DNA of 64,000 nt from assembly GCA_036674765.1 (NCBI GenBank), contig JARVKI010000013.1:248001-312000 (forward strand). Direction: 5' to 3'. Of the stretch, positions 1 to 11,028 are shown piece by piece; positions within the stretch are counted from its first letter, which is position 1, and every line of letters starts with the position of its first letter. A program made the position numbers and the translations under genes. This DNA comes from Seiridium cupressi. Taxonomy: Eukaryota > Ascomycota > Sordariomycetes > Amphisphaeriales > Sporocadaceae. Below the pieces are notes generated by a model that saw only the letters and a program-made list of their open reading frames with translations, made no database searches and had not been told where the DNA came from.

Positions 1-1298
1 AACGTTATCAATACCCAGCGCTTTGAGCTGTAGGACAAATGGCGCAAGATCCGACCTCTGGATCTCGGGCACATTCGCGTCCGGGAGTGCCTGAAAATGT
101 TCCTCTGTGTAGAGGCGAAAACACTTTCCGGTCCTTGTTCGACCTGCTCTACCAGCCCTCTGCGAGGCTGAAGCCTTAGATACAGGGGTTGCCGTCAAAG
201 TCTCGATTCCTGTTTTGGGATCGAACGCACGAAGCTTGACAAAGCCAGAATCGACGACATACACAATGCCGTCAATAGTGACAGAGGCTTCAGCTATGTT
301 GGTTGACACAATGACTTTCCTGGTGTTTTCAGGCGCTTCGTCGAAAACATACATATGTTGTTCAGTCGATAATCCAGCATAAAGAGGTAGAACTAGGATC
401 GAGTTTCCTCCAGGTGGTAGCTCGGCAGCTCTTTCGGATATCGCCTCAACTGCATTGTCAATCTCTTCCCGGCCGGTAAGAAAGACTAAGATGTCGCCAT
501 CAGGTTCTTTGGTATGAATGTCAAAAACTGTTGATATAGCCCTTTCGACGTAATCTTCTGTCGGCACCTCCAGGTAAAGGATATCGATAGGATAGGTTCT
601 GCCTTCGAGGCTAATGATGGAGCCGGCTCGGCCGTTGCTTGTGCCACTAGAGGCCTTCTCCTCAGATGTATCGGAGAAGAAGGCCAGAAAGTCTTCCGCC
701 TGCAAGGTTGCACTGCTGATGATGACACGTAGTTCTGGCCTTCGTCTCAGAATCTTTTTAAGGAGGCCAAGAAGAATATCTGTGCTAATCGATCTCTCGT
801 GGGCTTCGTCTACCATGATAACCGAGTATCGGGATAGGAGGGGATCCACCAGAGCCTCCCGAATGAGAAGACCATCTGTCAGGAATTTGATCTTGGTGGC
901 AGCTGAAGTTACGTCCTCGAATCTGATCGAGTAGCCAACTTCTGTACCCAACTCGCATCCGACCTCTTCTGCTACTCTAATGGCGACGGTTGTAGCCGCT
1001 ACTCGTCTTGGCTACTCAAGTCAGCTCTGATCGTTTCGAAATTTCATGTATGCCAAGACATATGAATTTGGCTTACCTGAGTAACACCGACGACCTTCCC
1101 ATCTTCACACCAGCCTGCCTGGGCAAGAAACTGGGGTATCTGCGTGGTTTTGCCACTACCAGTCTGGCCCACGACAATGGTCACCTGGTTTGTCTCGATG
1201 AGATATAGTAGGCTATCTCGGTGCTTGGCAATTGGGAGAAGCGCTGAGGGTTTGTGAAGGGCAGGAATAAAATTCAAGCCTAGCTCAAAGTCTGCCAT
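1..1298 (-). CDS. DHX35: DEAH-box RNA helicase, DHX35-type (5' part, cut by window edge)
   Basis: Superfamily 2 ATP-dependent RNA helicase; DHX35 proteins are found with late spliceosomes. Exon 1 runs 1298-1077. Intron 1076-1012 has a GTAAGC donor, a GCTGAC branch-like site and a TAG acceptor. Exon 2 runs from 1011 past the left edge with no stop. Visible motifs in order are I (GQTGSGKT), Ia (TQPRRVAA, formed exactly across the splice), II (DEAH), III (SAT), then TNIAEASVTIDG and QRAGRAGRTRTGKC (motifs V and VI). The last readable residues, LQLKALGIDN, are a DEAH-family signature just before the C-terminal winged-helix and OB regions, which lie outside the window. The N-terminus is short, with motif I near residue 43, as in DHX35 and unlike PRP2, PRP16 or PRP22. 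The gene is divergent from the CUE gene. The family is certain; the DHX35 assignment is likely. Confidence 0.88.
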
Positions 1299-1999
1299 CT
1301 TGCAGCGCCAACAGAGAGGATAAGGGCCAGTAGATGTTTAGAGCAACGTAATTGCGATAGGTGCATACGGAATTGGCGAGGGACCGAACCAGACAGTAAC
1401 GCTGTTGGAACAGGTTGAATTTGAGTCGATGCGATTCATCAGGCAGCGGCCTTCTGCGGCCGGTTATGTGATAGTTTCATGAAAGCACAAGGGGTTTCCT
1501 AACACACTATGTGCACCAAGACATCCTGAGAAGGCCAGCTAATGATCTCCACTGCGACCCAAAAAGGAAGAGAACAAATTCGCACAGAAGCACTGAAAAT
1601 GCAGTCTCGTTGTCTGATTCCTTTTCCATCCCGCTTGGTGAATACCGAGTTCTTTAGGTAGATCTCGACCTGCGCCGCAAGCTTGGCTGCACATGCGTGG
1701 CTCATGCACAAAAGTTGGTGGGCTTAGCTATGGGTTGCGACGCAAGCTCGGACTACTTGATAGGCTGCCCCTCAGGCTCTCCAATACCGTACTGGGATCC
1801 AAGTGTAGATTGACACCTAGGTAAAGCAGCTGCCTCCTACTTGACCAAGCCAATATCTTCCTCTCGACCTGGCCGGATCATCAGTCAGAGCATCACGAGT
1901 GTTCTCCGACTAAAGTGATCAAGGCAACAGCTTAATCACAAAACCCTCCCGACTCTTGGTTTTCCTAAGTAACTAGCCTTATTTGCGCATTCCGCCACC
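1299..1999. promoter_or_regulatory. Divergent intergenic region (helicase / CUE gene)
   Basis: About 700 bases between two divergently read genes, so it should hold both promoters and 5' leaders. Open frames inside are short and look random. No clear TATA box or repeat seen. Confidence 0.4.
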
Positions 2000-3488
2000 A
2001 TGGCAGCCCCGACTGATACCGTAAGTTTCACCAATATGACCGTGTTCATGCGCTTCTTTTAGGCACAACTCCTGCTGGCTGTCGAGAACCGCCATGTTTC
2101 ATGAAAACCACTGTTCTTCACCTCTACCATACTGACGCTCCTTGTCCGTACAGACCAAACAAACCCCAAGCGCCTCCGGCCCAGAATCGCCGACTACTGT
2201 CAGACCATTTGAGATGGACGACGACGACGTTCAAGATACTGGATTGTTGGGTGACGAGGGGACTCAGCAAACGACGACTACCTCTGCGGCTTCTGCACCT
2301 GCTGCTGCTGCGGCGGCGACTGCTGCGCCTGCGACAAGTGAAGAGGCGCCGCCTCCCAAGCCCCCTCGACCTATGACCGAAACACAGAAAAACGAACAGA
2401 TTCTGAAAGAGGCCTTCCCGAGCATTGACGCAACTGTCATCAAGGCCGTCCTTGTTGCAAGCGGTGGCCGAGTTGACCCGGCATTCAATGCCCTCCTGAG
2501 CATGAGCGATCCAGATGCCGTCACGAACGAACCGGCAGACCACGATGCGCCGCCTCCTCCGCAACCACCTCGGCCCACGGGCCGTGCCCCCATGTCCCAA
2601 ATGGAAGCCGATGAGCTCTATGCCAGGCAACTGGCTGAGCATTATGATAATTCGGCTTACGAGGCGAGGACCCAGAATCGCAGTCCTGGGCAACCATATC
2701 GCCGCCAAGCTACTGGGCTCAAGCCCGATGAGATGTACGACCGGGAACACAGCTTTGTCGACGATGACCTGCCCGTCATTCGCGAGAACTTGCGCAAGGG
2801 CTTCCTCGAAACTCAAACAAAAGTCAACAGCTGGTTCACAAATCTGAAGAAGCGAATCGATGGCGAGTATGACTCGGAGGAAGACGAGTCTCAGCCTTCG
2901 AGACGGACACAACCTGGCAGCAGCCAACGTCCTGGAGAGCCCGGTCGCAGGAGCACAGATTATGACCGCTACGATGCGGATCCCCAGGTATTGAGTGACG
3001 ATTTTGCTGGTATAAGACTTAACCCCGATGGCAGTAAGTTGGGTTGGAGTTGAGGGCTTGTGTATCAGTTGCTAACCCGCTTTCCAGCTGCACCTCAAGG
3101 GCGTTCCGGCAACCCGAACGTGTACAGACCGCCACCCAAGTCTACATCACCGAGACCCGATTCTCGCAAGGTCGCTTTCAAGGATGGCCACGATGACATT
3201 GATGATCCATACAATGCCTCACCAAAGCTACCACCCAAGGATAGCACATCCACTCCGCCTCCCGGTGGCAAAGCTAGCAAGTGGCAGCCTATGTCTGCTG
3301 TGGATCCAAATCCTATTGCCGAGCATGATCCTTTCAGTCTCGGAGATAGCGAGGACGAAAAGGAGACCAAGGACAAGAGTTCCAAGGAGATCAAATTGGA
3401 CGACAACGAGAGACTCAAGCAGGCCACAGCCGATGCTATGGCGGATAGCTTGGTGGATGATGCCAAGAAGGGCGATGCAGCCAAATAG
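2000..3488 (+). CDS. CUE5: CUE-domain ubiquitin-binding protein, Cue5-like
   Basis: Exons 2000-2020, 2154-3033 and 3088-3488 give 433 residues. The second intron (GTAAGT...TTTCCAG) is clear. The first is less sure, because an earlier AG near 2062 exists but leads quickly to a stop. Residues about 82-127 form a CUE domain (QILKEAFPSID...VKAVL-type core with ALLSMSDP), which binds ubiquitin. The rest is low-complexity, Pro- and acid-rich. In yeast, Cue5 links ubiquitinated aggregates to Atg8 for autophagy. A KWQPM stretch near residue 366 resembles the W-x-x-L Atg8-interacting motif of Cue5 but ends in Met. The adaptor role is inferred from domain order and this motif. Confidence 0.82.
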
Positions 3489-4076
3489 TTGTGGGATTCG
3501 AGATCATGGACGTGGAGAGCAACAAGTGTGAATGACTCAACGAGTCGCATTCGTTTTATACCACTCAACACGAGCCACCATGCATCATATTTAAATGACA
3601 ATCGGGAAGTCTAGAGCAGCTGGCAAGGCTTATATATCAGTTGTGTCTAGATGTCTCTGGACTGGTATGACTGAATCCAGCGTCATATAAGTATGATTTA
3701 GTTCTCGGTGCTCCCCCAGTTTATTGCAAAACAAATCAACAAGATAGGTTTTCATCTTAGTATTGGGCTTGGTGCTTGATACCTGCTTTCATGTGCTTTC
3801 CTCTGACATGCATGCGTCTCATTAATAACATTAAACTCGCGAAGGAGGATCGAAGACTCTGGCCTTAAAACCAGACGGTCATAGCAGGCTTGGCCCCAAA
3901 TTCTGCCAGACCCTAGCTTTACGCCAGTATACTGGCAACGCGTTGCGCACCGCCTGCACGAAGGGCCCAATGCCCAATTCCAATTTACCTTTCCCTCTCT
4001 AACTCAGCTCAAACGCCTTACGCCCAGGATGCAATCAAACCTTCATCAGTACCACGCCGTAGTCACACTCGACTCG
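3489..4076. other. Convergent 3' region between CUE gene and MZT1
   Basis: Both flanking genes end here, so the stretch holds two 3' UTRs. No supported gene; the open frames on both strands are short and featureless. Confidence 0.4.
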
Positions 4077-4441
4077 TCATGCCTCCTGTCCCCGATCCCT
4101 TCCCCTGAATTTCTCCTTCTGGGACTCCTTCCGTAGATACTGGACCACTTGCTACCACCCCATCGCCATCAGCAGAGGCAACGCAATCATTCGTGTGGGA
4201 AAATGTGAGACTTACGGCAAGGGCCTCGGGGTTCACGCCGTTCTCAATCATGGAGATGCAGATGGACAGCGTCCTCCGGTCCAGTTGGCAGTTCTGGGGT
4301 TGTTTGTTAGCATGCCCCGCCATGTGCATACGCGGATTCCGGGGGCCAGACCAGAATGGTGGAGATCTCATGGAGGATGTCTACGGCTTGTTGGGCGGCC
4401 TGCTGCTTCTCGCCATCGTCTTTTGAAGGGGGAGGAGGCAT
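4077..4441 (-). CDS. MZT1: MOZART1 (mitotic-spindle organizing protein 1), 80 aa
   Basis: Small three-exon gene: exons 4441-4352, 4293-4216 and 4151-4077, total 243 bases. Spliced protein starts MPPPPSKDD, followed by a helix ([18 protein letters not shown]), then [15 protein letters not shown] and [11 protein letters not shown], then [11 protein letters not shown]. This is the complete MOZART1 fold; MZT1 binds the N-terminus of gamma-tubulin complex proteins and is needed to recruit or activate gamma-tubulin at spindle pole bodies. Intron 1 has a weak GTCTGG donor. Intron 2 has a strong GTAAGT donor. Its acceptor is taken as GTGGTAG because it alone restores the expected VVxxLR helix; a later CAG would delete four residues. 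Length fits the family. The gene is easy to miss because each exon is under 100 bases. Confidence 0.88.
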
Positions 4442-4920
4442 TTCGTGATTTGGGTGTAATGGACGGCCTCAAGGGGTATTTGCTTGCTTCAGTGCTTGTC
4501 TTGATGCGAGGGAAGCTTGGGCTCTGAAGGCGCGTCGAGGGGCTGCCGTGGGGCATGGCGAACTTCAGGTTCATATGCAACTAGCGCGGTTATGTAATTC
4601 CCACAGGTGATTTGGTTCGGAGTCCCATGAAATATGTACATATAATCCTATTTTATCCCTAGCTCTCAGTTTACATGTACAAGCCCGTAATCGTTTAATT
4701 GAGATGTACGTATTTTTCAAGGCTGTGCTGGAGCTCTTCCGGGTCACCAGGACTATTGTACTAAGGAACTATGTCCTTGGGCCTATGACTTGGTGTCTTG
4801 TACTAGACTGTGCCAAAGAGCCAGAATTAAAAGGGTTGCAATATAGTGGTATCTCAACATTTCAAAACATGTAAGGAAACAATTTTCCAAACCTCGTATT
4901 CTCATCAGCATCAGAACTCT
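4442..4920. other. Intergenic between MZT1 and SPC25
   Basis: Both flanking genes read leftward, so this should hold the MZT1 promoter and the SPC25 3' UTR. No supported gene. Confidence 0.35.
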
Positions 4921-5762
4921 CTATGCCTTCATAGCCTCCACAAATAGCTCTCGCATCCCCTTCAATAGTGTACTCAGCTCCCTCGTCTCGTTCACTTTGT
5001 CCAGCACCCTATCAATTTTCTCCCTTTCCAATTTTGGACGGCAATGTCTGACATCGTAGTCCCTTGAACTGGTGCAAAGTTCAAACCACGCTTCGCGCTC
5101 CCAGTCCCTTTCGTCCACATGGCTATACACAAACTTGAGCCTGTCCGTCTGCCCTGCACCCTCAATCTTCAGGCAGAGATTGGACATCCAGAAATCGAGC
5201 TCAGGAACGTTGAATCGCGATTGCGTCTCCATATAAGCTGCATGTGCGCGCTGGGCCGCGAGCTTCGCGTCGATCTCTTTCTGCGTCTCTATAATCTGTT
5301 GTTTCAGCACATCGCGGTGCTCCTGATTCTTGTCGCGCTGTTGCGTCAAAGAGGCGATTGCAGCTTGCATCTCGCGTGTCTCAGCTGCTTCCTTGGAGAT
5401 GGTCTGCTGATGTGTTGAGGTCTTGAGCTGGAGGATTTCAATGTCCTTCTTCTTCATGCGCTGGTCCTCTGTTTTGTTCATGTTAGCATCCCCTCGTGTA
5501 CGGCACTGAGCGCCAATGGTGACTGCGAACCTTGTAATTCTGCGACATTCATTCGGAACTGGTTGCGCTCCTCCAGCACGCGCTTTCGCCCCAGCTCGAT
5601 GAATGCGTCAAACTTTGCGGTGAATTTTGCCATGCGGTCGCGCAGATCGTCAAAGCCGAAGTTTATGTCAGGCAGTGAATCTGCCATTGAGGGTGCCGTC
5701 ACAGACGCTGGGAGCTGCCTGCTCAGGCTTGCGGATAGGGACGGCTCGAACATTGATGCCAT
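4921..5762 (-). CDS. SPC25: Kinetochore protein Spc25 (Ndc80 complex)
   Basis: Exons 5762-5531 and 5468-4921, joined at CAA-G|AG-GAC, encode 259 residues. The N-terminal third is a long coiled coil with basic and acidic heptads (FDDLRDRMAKFTAKFDAF onward, then QRMKKKDIEILQLKT). The C-terminal globular RWD-like part has FNVPELDFWMSNLCLKIEG and KFVYSHVDERDWEREAWFEL, characteristic of fungal Spc25. Spc25 pairs with Spc24 and anchors the Ndc80 complex to Mis12/CENP-T at kinetochores. The 62-base intron has a less usual GTTCGC donor but frame and family agreement support it. It lies next to MZT1, another mitotic gene in the same orientation. Confidence 0.93.
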
Positions 5763-6218
5763 ATGGTCTGGTTTGGTACGAGTGTCTTATTGCGTGCAAT
5801 GGGCTGTTGTTTGGTGATGGACTTTGTTGTTCTCGTGAATGCTCTGGGGGAATGGATGCGACGCTAAGGTTCGACATTGAGGAGGTTGTCGGCTTTGTTT
5901 ACTTGCGCCAGCCGTTGCTACGGTCTAGGGGTGCCGGCGCTAAGATAAGATAACGCTCAGCGACTTTTTAGCGGGACTGGCTGCAGAAGCCCGTCTGCAG
6001 GAGCTGGAACATGAATTCAACTCGAACTCACTCTTATACTACCCAGTCATAACAATTTACAAGCCCCAAGGCCATGTAAATTGTGACCCCCTATATCTTG
6101 TCGCGAACCTCCAGCATTTCCCAGACTTTAGTTCATTATTGCCAGCGTTGGCTGCCGACTATGAACCTGTCTAGGAAATTGGCTGCAAAGAGGAAATTCG
6201 AGTTGAGCCGCCTGCCGG
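5763..6218. promoter_or_regulatory. Divergent intergenic region (SPC25 / RRN6)
   Basis: About 450 bases between divergent start codons; expected to carry both promoters. No specific element recognised. Confidence 0.4.
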
Positions 6219-9200
6219 ATGGCTGACAGGCGCTACAATGACACGACTATCGGCAACCCAGGACGTCTCGAGTACTTCCCACCGGGGGTGCGACGGGCGG
6301 AAGAGCAGGGTTGGCTGACTTCTAGGAACCATGAAAGTAATGGTAAGTACACTTTATTCACTGTGCTCCAGAGAACAGTCAGTTAATTGTAGTGTTAGTA
6401 CCAAAATTGAGAGAGCTGGGCTCTCATCGCGAATGGCTGGCTTCTACGACGCAAAGGTCGCCCTTGGCTCCCTCTGGGAGATTGTGGAACGAAAATCGGA
6501 AGCAAAAGAAATGGCTATCGAAGAGCCACCCTGAAGCCGCGCTTGGCAACCAGGAGCTTGAAGACATCCTAGCTGCCGAGACCTCCTCGCGTGGATCATC
6601 GCCTCCTTCGACGTGGCAGCTCGCTCAATTTGCCCTTGGTGAAATGGCCGACACCAGTGACGGGCGAAAAGTCGTTGGTGTACCCCTCCTGACTATGGCG
6701 GCTGGCTCTGCTGGCGATGTATTGCGCTTTGTGAGGCCTGCAGCAAATCCCTGGCAGTTAGGAGACAACAGTGACGCCGTTGTGCGGCTGCTCGAGCACG
6801 ACAAGCACCAGGAGACCCTCTGGACGAAGGATATAGGGATGATCCACCGTATCAAAGCAATAGTCAGCACAAAGAAATATGAACCGGTTCGATGGGTCGC
6901 CGTACAAAGGGAATTCGGCACCTCCATTTTCCGCCCCGAGTATCAGAAGGCCCCAGTGGTCTCGGAAACCTTTTCTGGAACTGGACCGCAAGCGCCTTCG
7001 CATATCGCTCCTAATCTCCTCTTCACGATACCCAAAAGTCAAACTGGACACAGCGCACATTGCGATGTAGCTTTCAATCCCGGTGTTAGATTAAAGCCAG
7101 CTCAACTTGCCGTTATTGACGCGGGCGGCTGTTGGAGTGTTTGGGATGTTACGGGGACTCGGGGTAGAGTCTATAAGCACCCAAAAACTCGACTTAGCAA
7201 ATGCGGAAGTTTGACCACTGGCGTTCGCGACTGGCCATCACAGAGACCCGCAGCAAACCCCCAATGGCACAGAATTCTTTGGGTTGGCCGCTCAGCGCCG
7301 GACGATGAAGACGATTTCGTTGATGAGGATGCGGATGCGCCTCAAACAGCCTCACTGTTCCCGTCTCTTGAGCGATCCTCGATTTTACTACTCTGCAATC
7401 AGAAGTCCCTTCGCCTGTTAGATCTCGAAACGAATGATTTCTTACCAGATATTCGCTTCGTCCCGGATGGGAGCAGAGAACTGATCCTTGATGTGGAGGT
7501 TGATTCTCAGGATACGCGCTATCTCTATGTGGTAACAAGCGTGAGGGTTTTCGTAGTCGCTGTGTTTGCTTCAGAAGACCGAGTGCAGCAACAAGTAACG
7601 AGGAAAGCTTTGGTCCTTCAGTCATTCCCTCATCTTAGAAGTAGACTGGGCCAAGATCTGAAAATAACGGTCATGGCTGGGCCCTCTTCGTTAGATGATC
7701 GTACTGCGCTTGTCGTATTGTATTCAGAATGCAGCAGTTGGCATGATGTGTTCTGCATTAAAATCCCTAGGAAACACCCCGAGTGGGTGGTTGTTCACCA
7801 TGGCCACCTCGCTTCCCAGGACGGCCTACCTGAGTCCGTTGGCCGGGGATTGCAGACTTTATGCCTGAGTCCGGTTTCCCTTTTACCGCGACAACCATCA
7901 GAGTCTAGGAACCTAGGGCATATCCAGTCAGGCCAAGAACCAAGTTACTTCCAGCTCTTTTCATTCAGGACGGACCTAAGTTTGAGCTATTGCCTCGGCA
8001 CAACTTCGACTACCTACAGGAGCCAGGATATACTTCCAATGCACAGAATACCCGAAGCTGAGCTTATGACCATCTCGGGGGTAGAATTGCGCCGCTCAAC
8101 AAAGCTAGAAAAATTCTCGCGCCAGGAAATTGAGCGGCGGCGAGCTATTCGTTATCTCAGCACTCGATTTGTCGTCGCTGATAGTATTGCAGAATTTCGA
8201 TATGGAGATGGCGCGCCCCCCAAAAAAGTCTCTGTTGTGAGAGAACCAACACGAAAACCGATTCGTAGGATGATCGAGCCTGTCTATGAGACGCTTCAGT
8301 CCAGTCTGGTAGAGTTGTGTGCTGAAGGTGACGGCACACGCCCAGACATGGATGTCTATGGAGCTGCTCCATTCGATCCCGTTTTCGTCACACTTCAGGA
8401 AGCATTGGAGACCAAAACTCTTGCGCAAAATGTATTGTAAGTTGGACGTCATTTGAGATCTGTCCAGACATTGCGCTGACTAGGTTGTTAGGTATGATCT
8501 GGTGGAGAGCTTCCGCATGCCGCAGGATTATAGGGAGCTCAGTCAGGACTGGCAAGCTGAGATTGAGCAATTACGGCATCTAGACCCTGCTTTGCATGTT
8601 TCGAGCATTGACGGGTCGCCGCGTATATTCGACACAAAGCAAGCAATGGAGGATCTATTCTCAAAGCTCGTCAGCCTGACGCTCAGGGTGGATCCCATTG
8701 AACTTGAAGCTGATGACAGTAATGGTTTCACCTTCCTAGTTTTGGGCCGAATGTCGTGCGAATTATTCCTTGCCCGGAATAGTATGGCTTATTTGTCATT
8801 GGAAGTCATGGGACCCCCTATGCCTCCGGCGGCTGATTTTCGCTCCTCTCCCCTGTTGATGCCAGAGGATATGCTCATCGACAGTCAAGGCAGCGTCCGA
8901 TCCACCACCCGTTCCTCGAGCCTGGCTCTGGACAGTCAATCAAGTAGTCGTGCATCTACACCAGCTTCGATGGCCACTTCTGTGGCAACAGAAGTTCCAG
9001 CCAGTCACGGTACGCAAGGCGCTGGGGTCGGACTTATTCAAGCTCTTACAGGCTCGCAACTCAGTCTTCAGAAAAGGCCATGGCTACCGTCAGCTTGGAA
9101 TCTGGACGAGGATTTCTCTCAAACGGTCTTTGACGTTGAAAAAACCACAGAAGTCACTGAAGGCGAGCGTAGGAGAGCCAAACAGGAAGCCCGAGAAGCT

Positions 9201-9452
9201 CGCAAGCGCAAGAGGGCCGAGACGTTGCGTCAGCTGCAGCGAGAGCATAACCTCTTGCCATCGACCCAGCCTGTATCCAGAACGGGCTTTTACACACAGG
9301 TTAGCCAGCCTATGAGTGGCTTTCCTTCGCAGTCTAGGGTTCTGTCGTCGGCGCCACCCATCGCTATGTCCCAACCAGTTGCCGGAATGTTTGGCGGCAG
9401 ATCTGATTTTGATCGGCCCAAGAAGAAGCCAAAACGTAAAGGCGGTTTCTAA
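6219..9452 (+). CDS. RRN6: RNA polymerase I core factor subunit RRN6
   Basis: Exons 6219-6342, 6393-8436 and 8492-9452 give 1042 residues. Introns are 50 and 55 bases with GTAAGT donors. Rrn6, with Rrn7 and Rrn11, forms the core factor that positions Pol I at rDNA promoters. The start MADRRYNDTTIGNPGRLEYF matches the short conserved fungal RRN6 N-terminus. The middle is beta-propeller-like, with HCDVAFNPG, AVIDAGGCWSVWDV and LLCNQKSLRLLDLE. A helical region follows. The C-terminal 250 residues are Ser-rich, then strongly basic (ERRRAKQEAREARKRKRAE), ending RPKKKPKRKGGF, a likely nuclear signal also common in fungal RRN6. Length is slightly above yeast Rrn6 (about 890). Exon 1 is needed for a proper start. 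Confidence 0.9.
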
Positions 9453-10049
9453 CAAGTATCTATATAATACTAGGATATATTATCTATAGATTTATATAGT
9501 ATAATGGGACGCATGTTGTTACTCACCGGAGGAAGTCTATGTTCAGTGCACCGGGGCCCAGATATATAGAAAGAAGCCAATGAAGTTAACGATCTCACAT
9601 GGTCATCTGTGATTGACAATAAATTGAAGCCAGTATGGGTTGGGCGGCTGAAGCAGTGGGGGTTTGGAGGCAGAATATCTCATCCAACGTGCGAGCCGCC
9701 TTGCGTTTGTTCGCTGACATCATAAATGTATGCATGAAATCACCGCCAGCGACACGAGGGAATACGACAAATAATTGGATCATGAAAATAAACTTCATCT
9801 TCTGAGACTGTCGTTGGAGCTATATTGCTCGTTCCGTTGTTGGAGGCGATTTCGAGCTTCTCGGCCGGCGCTGTAGATTCCGTTTGTAGCCGTCCCACTT
9901 CAGCTTTCTAAGCTTCAAGAATCCACCAAGAATCCAACAAACACATCGGGCTACGCACTTTGTATGGTACAAAACAAGACAGCTCATATTATCTAGATAG
10001 TTCGTCTTATCATACTGCCCTTCGAATTTATCGCAGCCAGTCAACAACT
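9453..10049. other. Intergenic, RRN6 3' UTR and PITH-gene promoter
   Basis: Starts with a TA-rich run (9460-9505), as expected of an RRN6 3' end. The rest should hold the promoter and leader of the PITH gene. No other gene supported. Confidence 0.35.
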
Positions 10050-10902
10050 ATGTCCCATCACTGTCACGACGAGCACTCGCACTCACATGGTGGGGATGGC
10101 CATGACCATGAGCACGACCATTCGGACGACATCACGCCTGCTCTGCAGCACAGCCTCTACCAGCACATCGACTTTGACAGCGTCAACACGATGAACGAGG
10201 CTACTGCGGGATCCGGCAAGGCTATTATCAAGAAGACCTGGGTCGAACGCCTGCAAACGGAGCCAGAGCTCGAGAGCGATGCCGATGAGCAGATCATTCT
10301 CAATGTGCCGTACGTGCCATCCGTCTTCCAATGCATGGTTTACTCTGTCCTGGTTATACAAGTTCGCCGGTATAGACATTAGCTTGCCTTATTTTATTGT
10401 TGTGTTCCTGATTTAACAGGCGTCCATTTCACATGCTATACCTACCCACAAGCCATTCTGTGCTAATGCATTTCTCAGTTTTACGGGCCAGGTGAAATTA
10501 CACTCCATCCTCCTGCGCTCATCACCTTCAGACTCGGCCCCGCGGACGCTGAAGGTCTTCATCAACCGCTCGGATCTGGACTTCGAGACGGCCTCGGAGC
10601 TGGACCCGACGCAGGAGTTCGAGCTGTCCCAGACCTCAGACGTGCAGGAGCTGCCGGTCAAGCGCGCCCTGTTCGGCAAGGTGCAGCGGCTCACCCTGTT
10701 CCTCGAGGACAACTTTGGCGACGGGGACGAGGACGTCACGCGCCTGAGTTATCTCGGCTTCAAGGGCGAGTGGATGCAGCTGGGCCGCGCGCCCGTGAAC
10801 ATCCTGTACGAGGCGGCGCCGAACCCGAACGACCATGCGCTCAAGGGCACGAATGTGAATGCAATGGGGAGTGGTATTGGGGGAAGAGGACCGGGCGTCT
10901 GA
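10050..10902 (+). CDS. PITH-domain protein (PITHD1-like)
   Basis: Exons 10050-10309 and 10479-10902 (169-base intron, CC|T TTT across the junction) encode 227 residues. The start MSHHCHDEHSHSHGG opens a His-rich segment of about 30 residues. After that comes a complete PITH domain: LYQHIDFDSVNTMNE, then FTGQVKLHSILLRS, LKVFINRSDLDFE, QEFELSQT and LTLFLEDNFGDGDEDVTRLSYLGFKGEW. The PITH (proteasome-interacting thioredoxin) fold is a jelly roll found alone in PITHD1 and at the C-terminus of TXNL1, which binds the 26S proteasome. This is the stand-alone form with no thioredoxin domain. The His-rich head could bind metal; that is inference. An upstream in-frame ATG at 9960 exists, but homologues begin with the MSHxHxDEHxH-type start. 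Confidence 0.9.
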
Positions 10903-11028
10903 ATGTTGGCTCAAATTTGGGCTTCAAACAACACAAAAGTCTGCATGGGACGTTAAACTCCAGACAAATAATGATTTTACTGTATTGTGTCTTTGGCTTG
11001 TTGAACCGTAGCGGAAGCTCAGATGAGT

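Noticed and set aside
2021..2062. Shorter first intron for the CUE gene ending at the AG near 2062
   Set aside because: It would be only 42 bases and leads to a stop 13 codons later.
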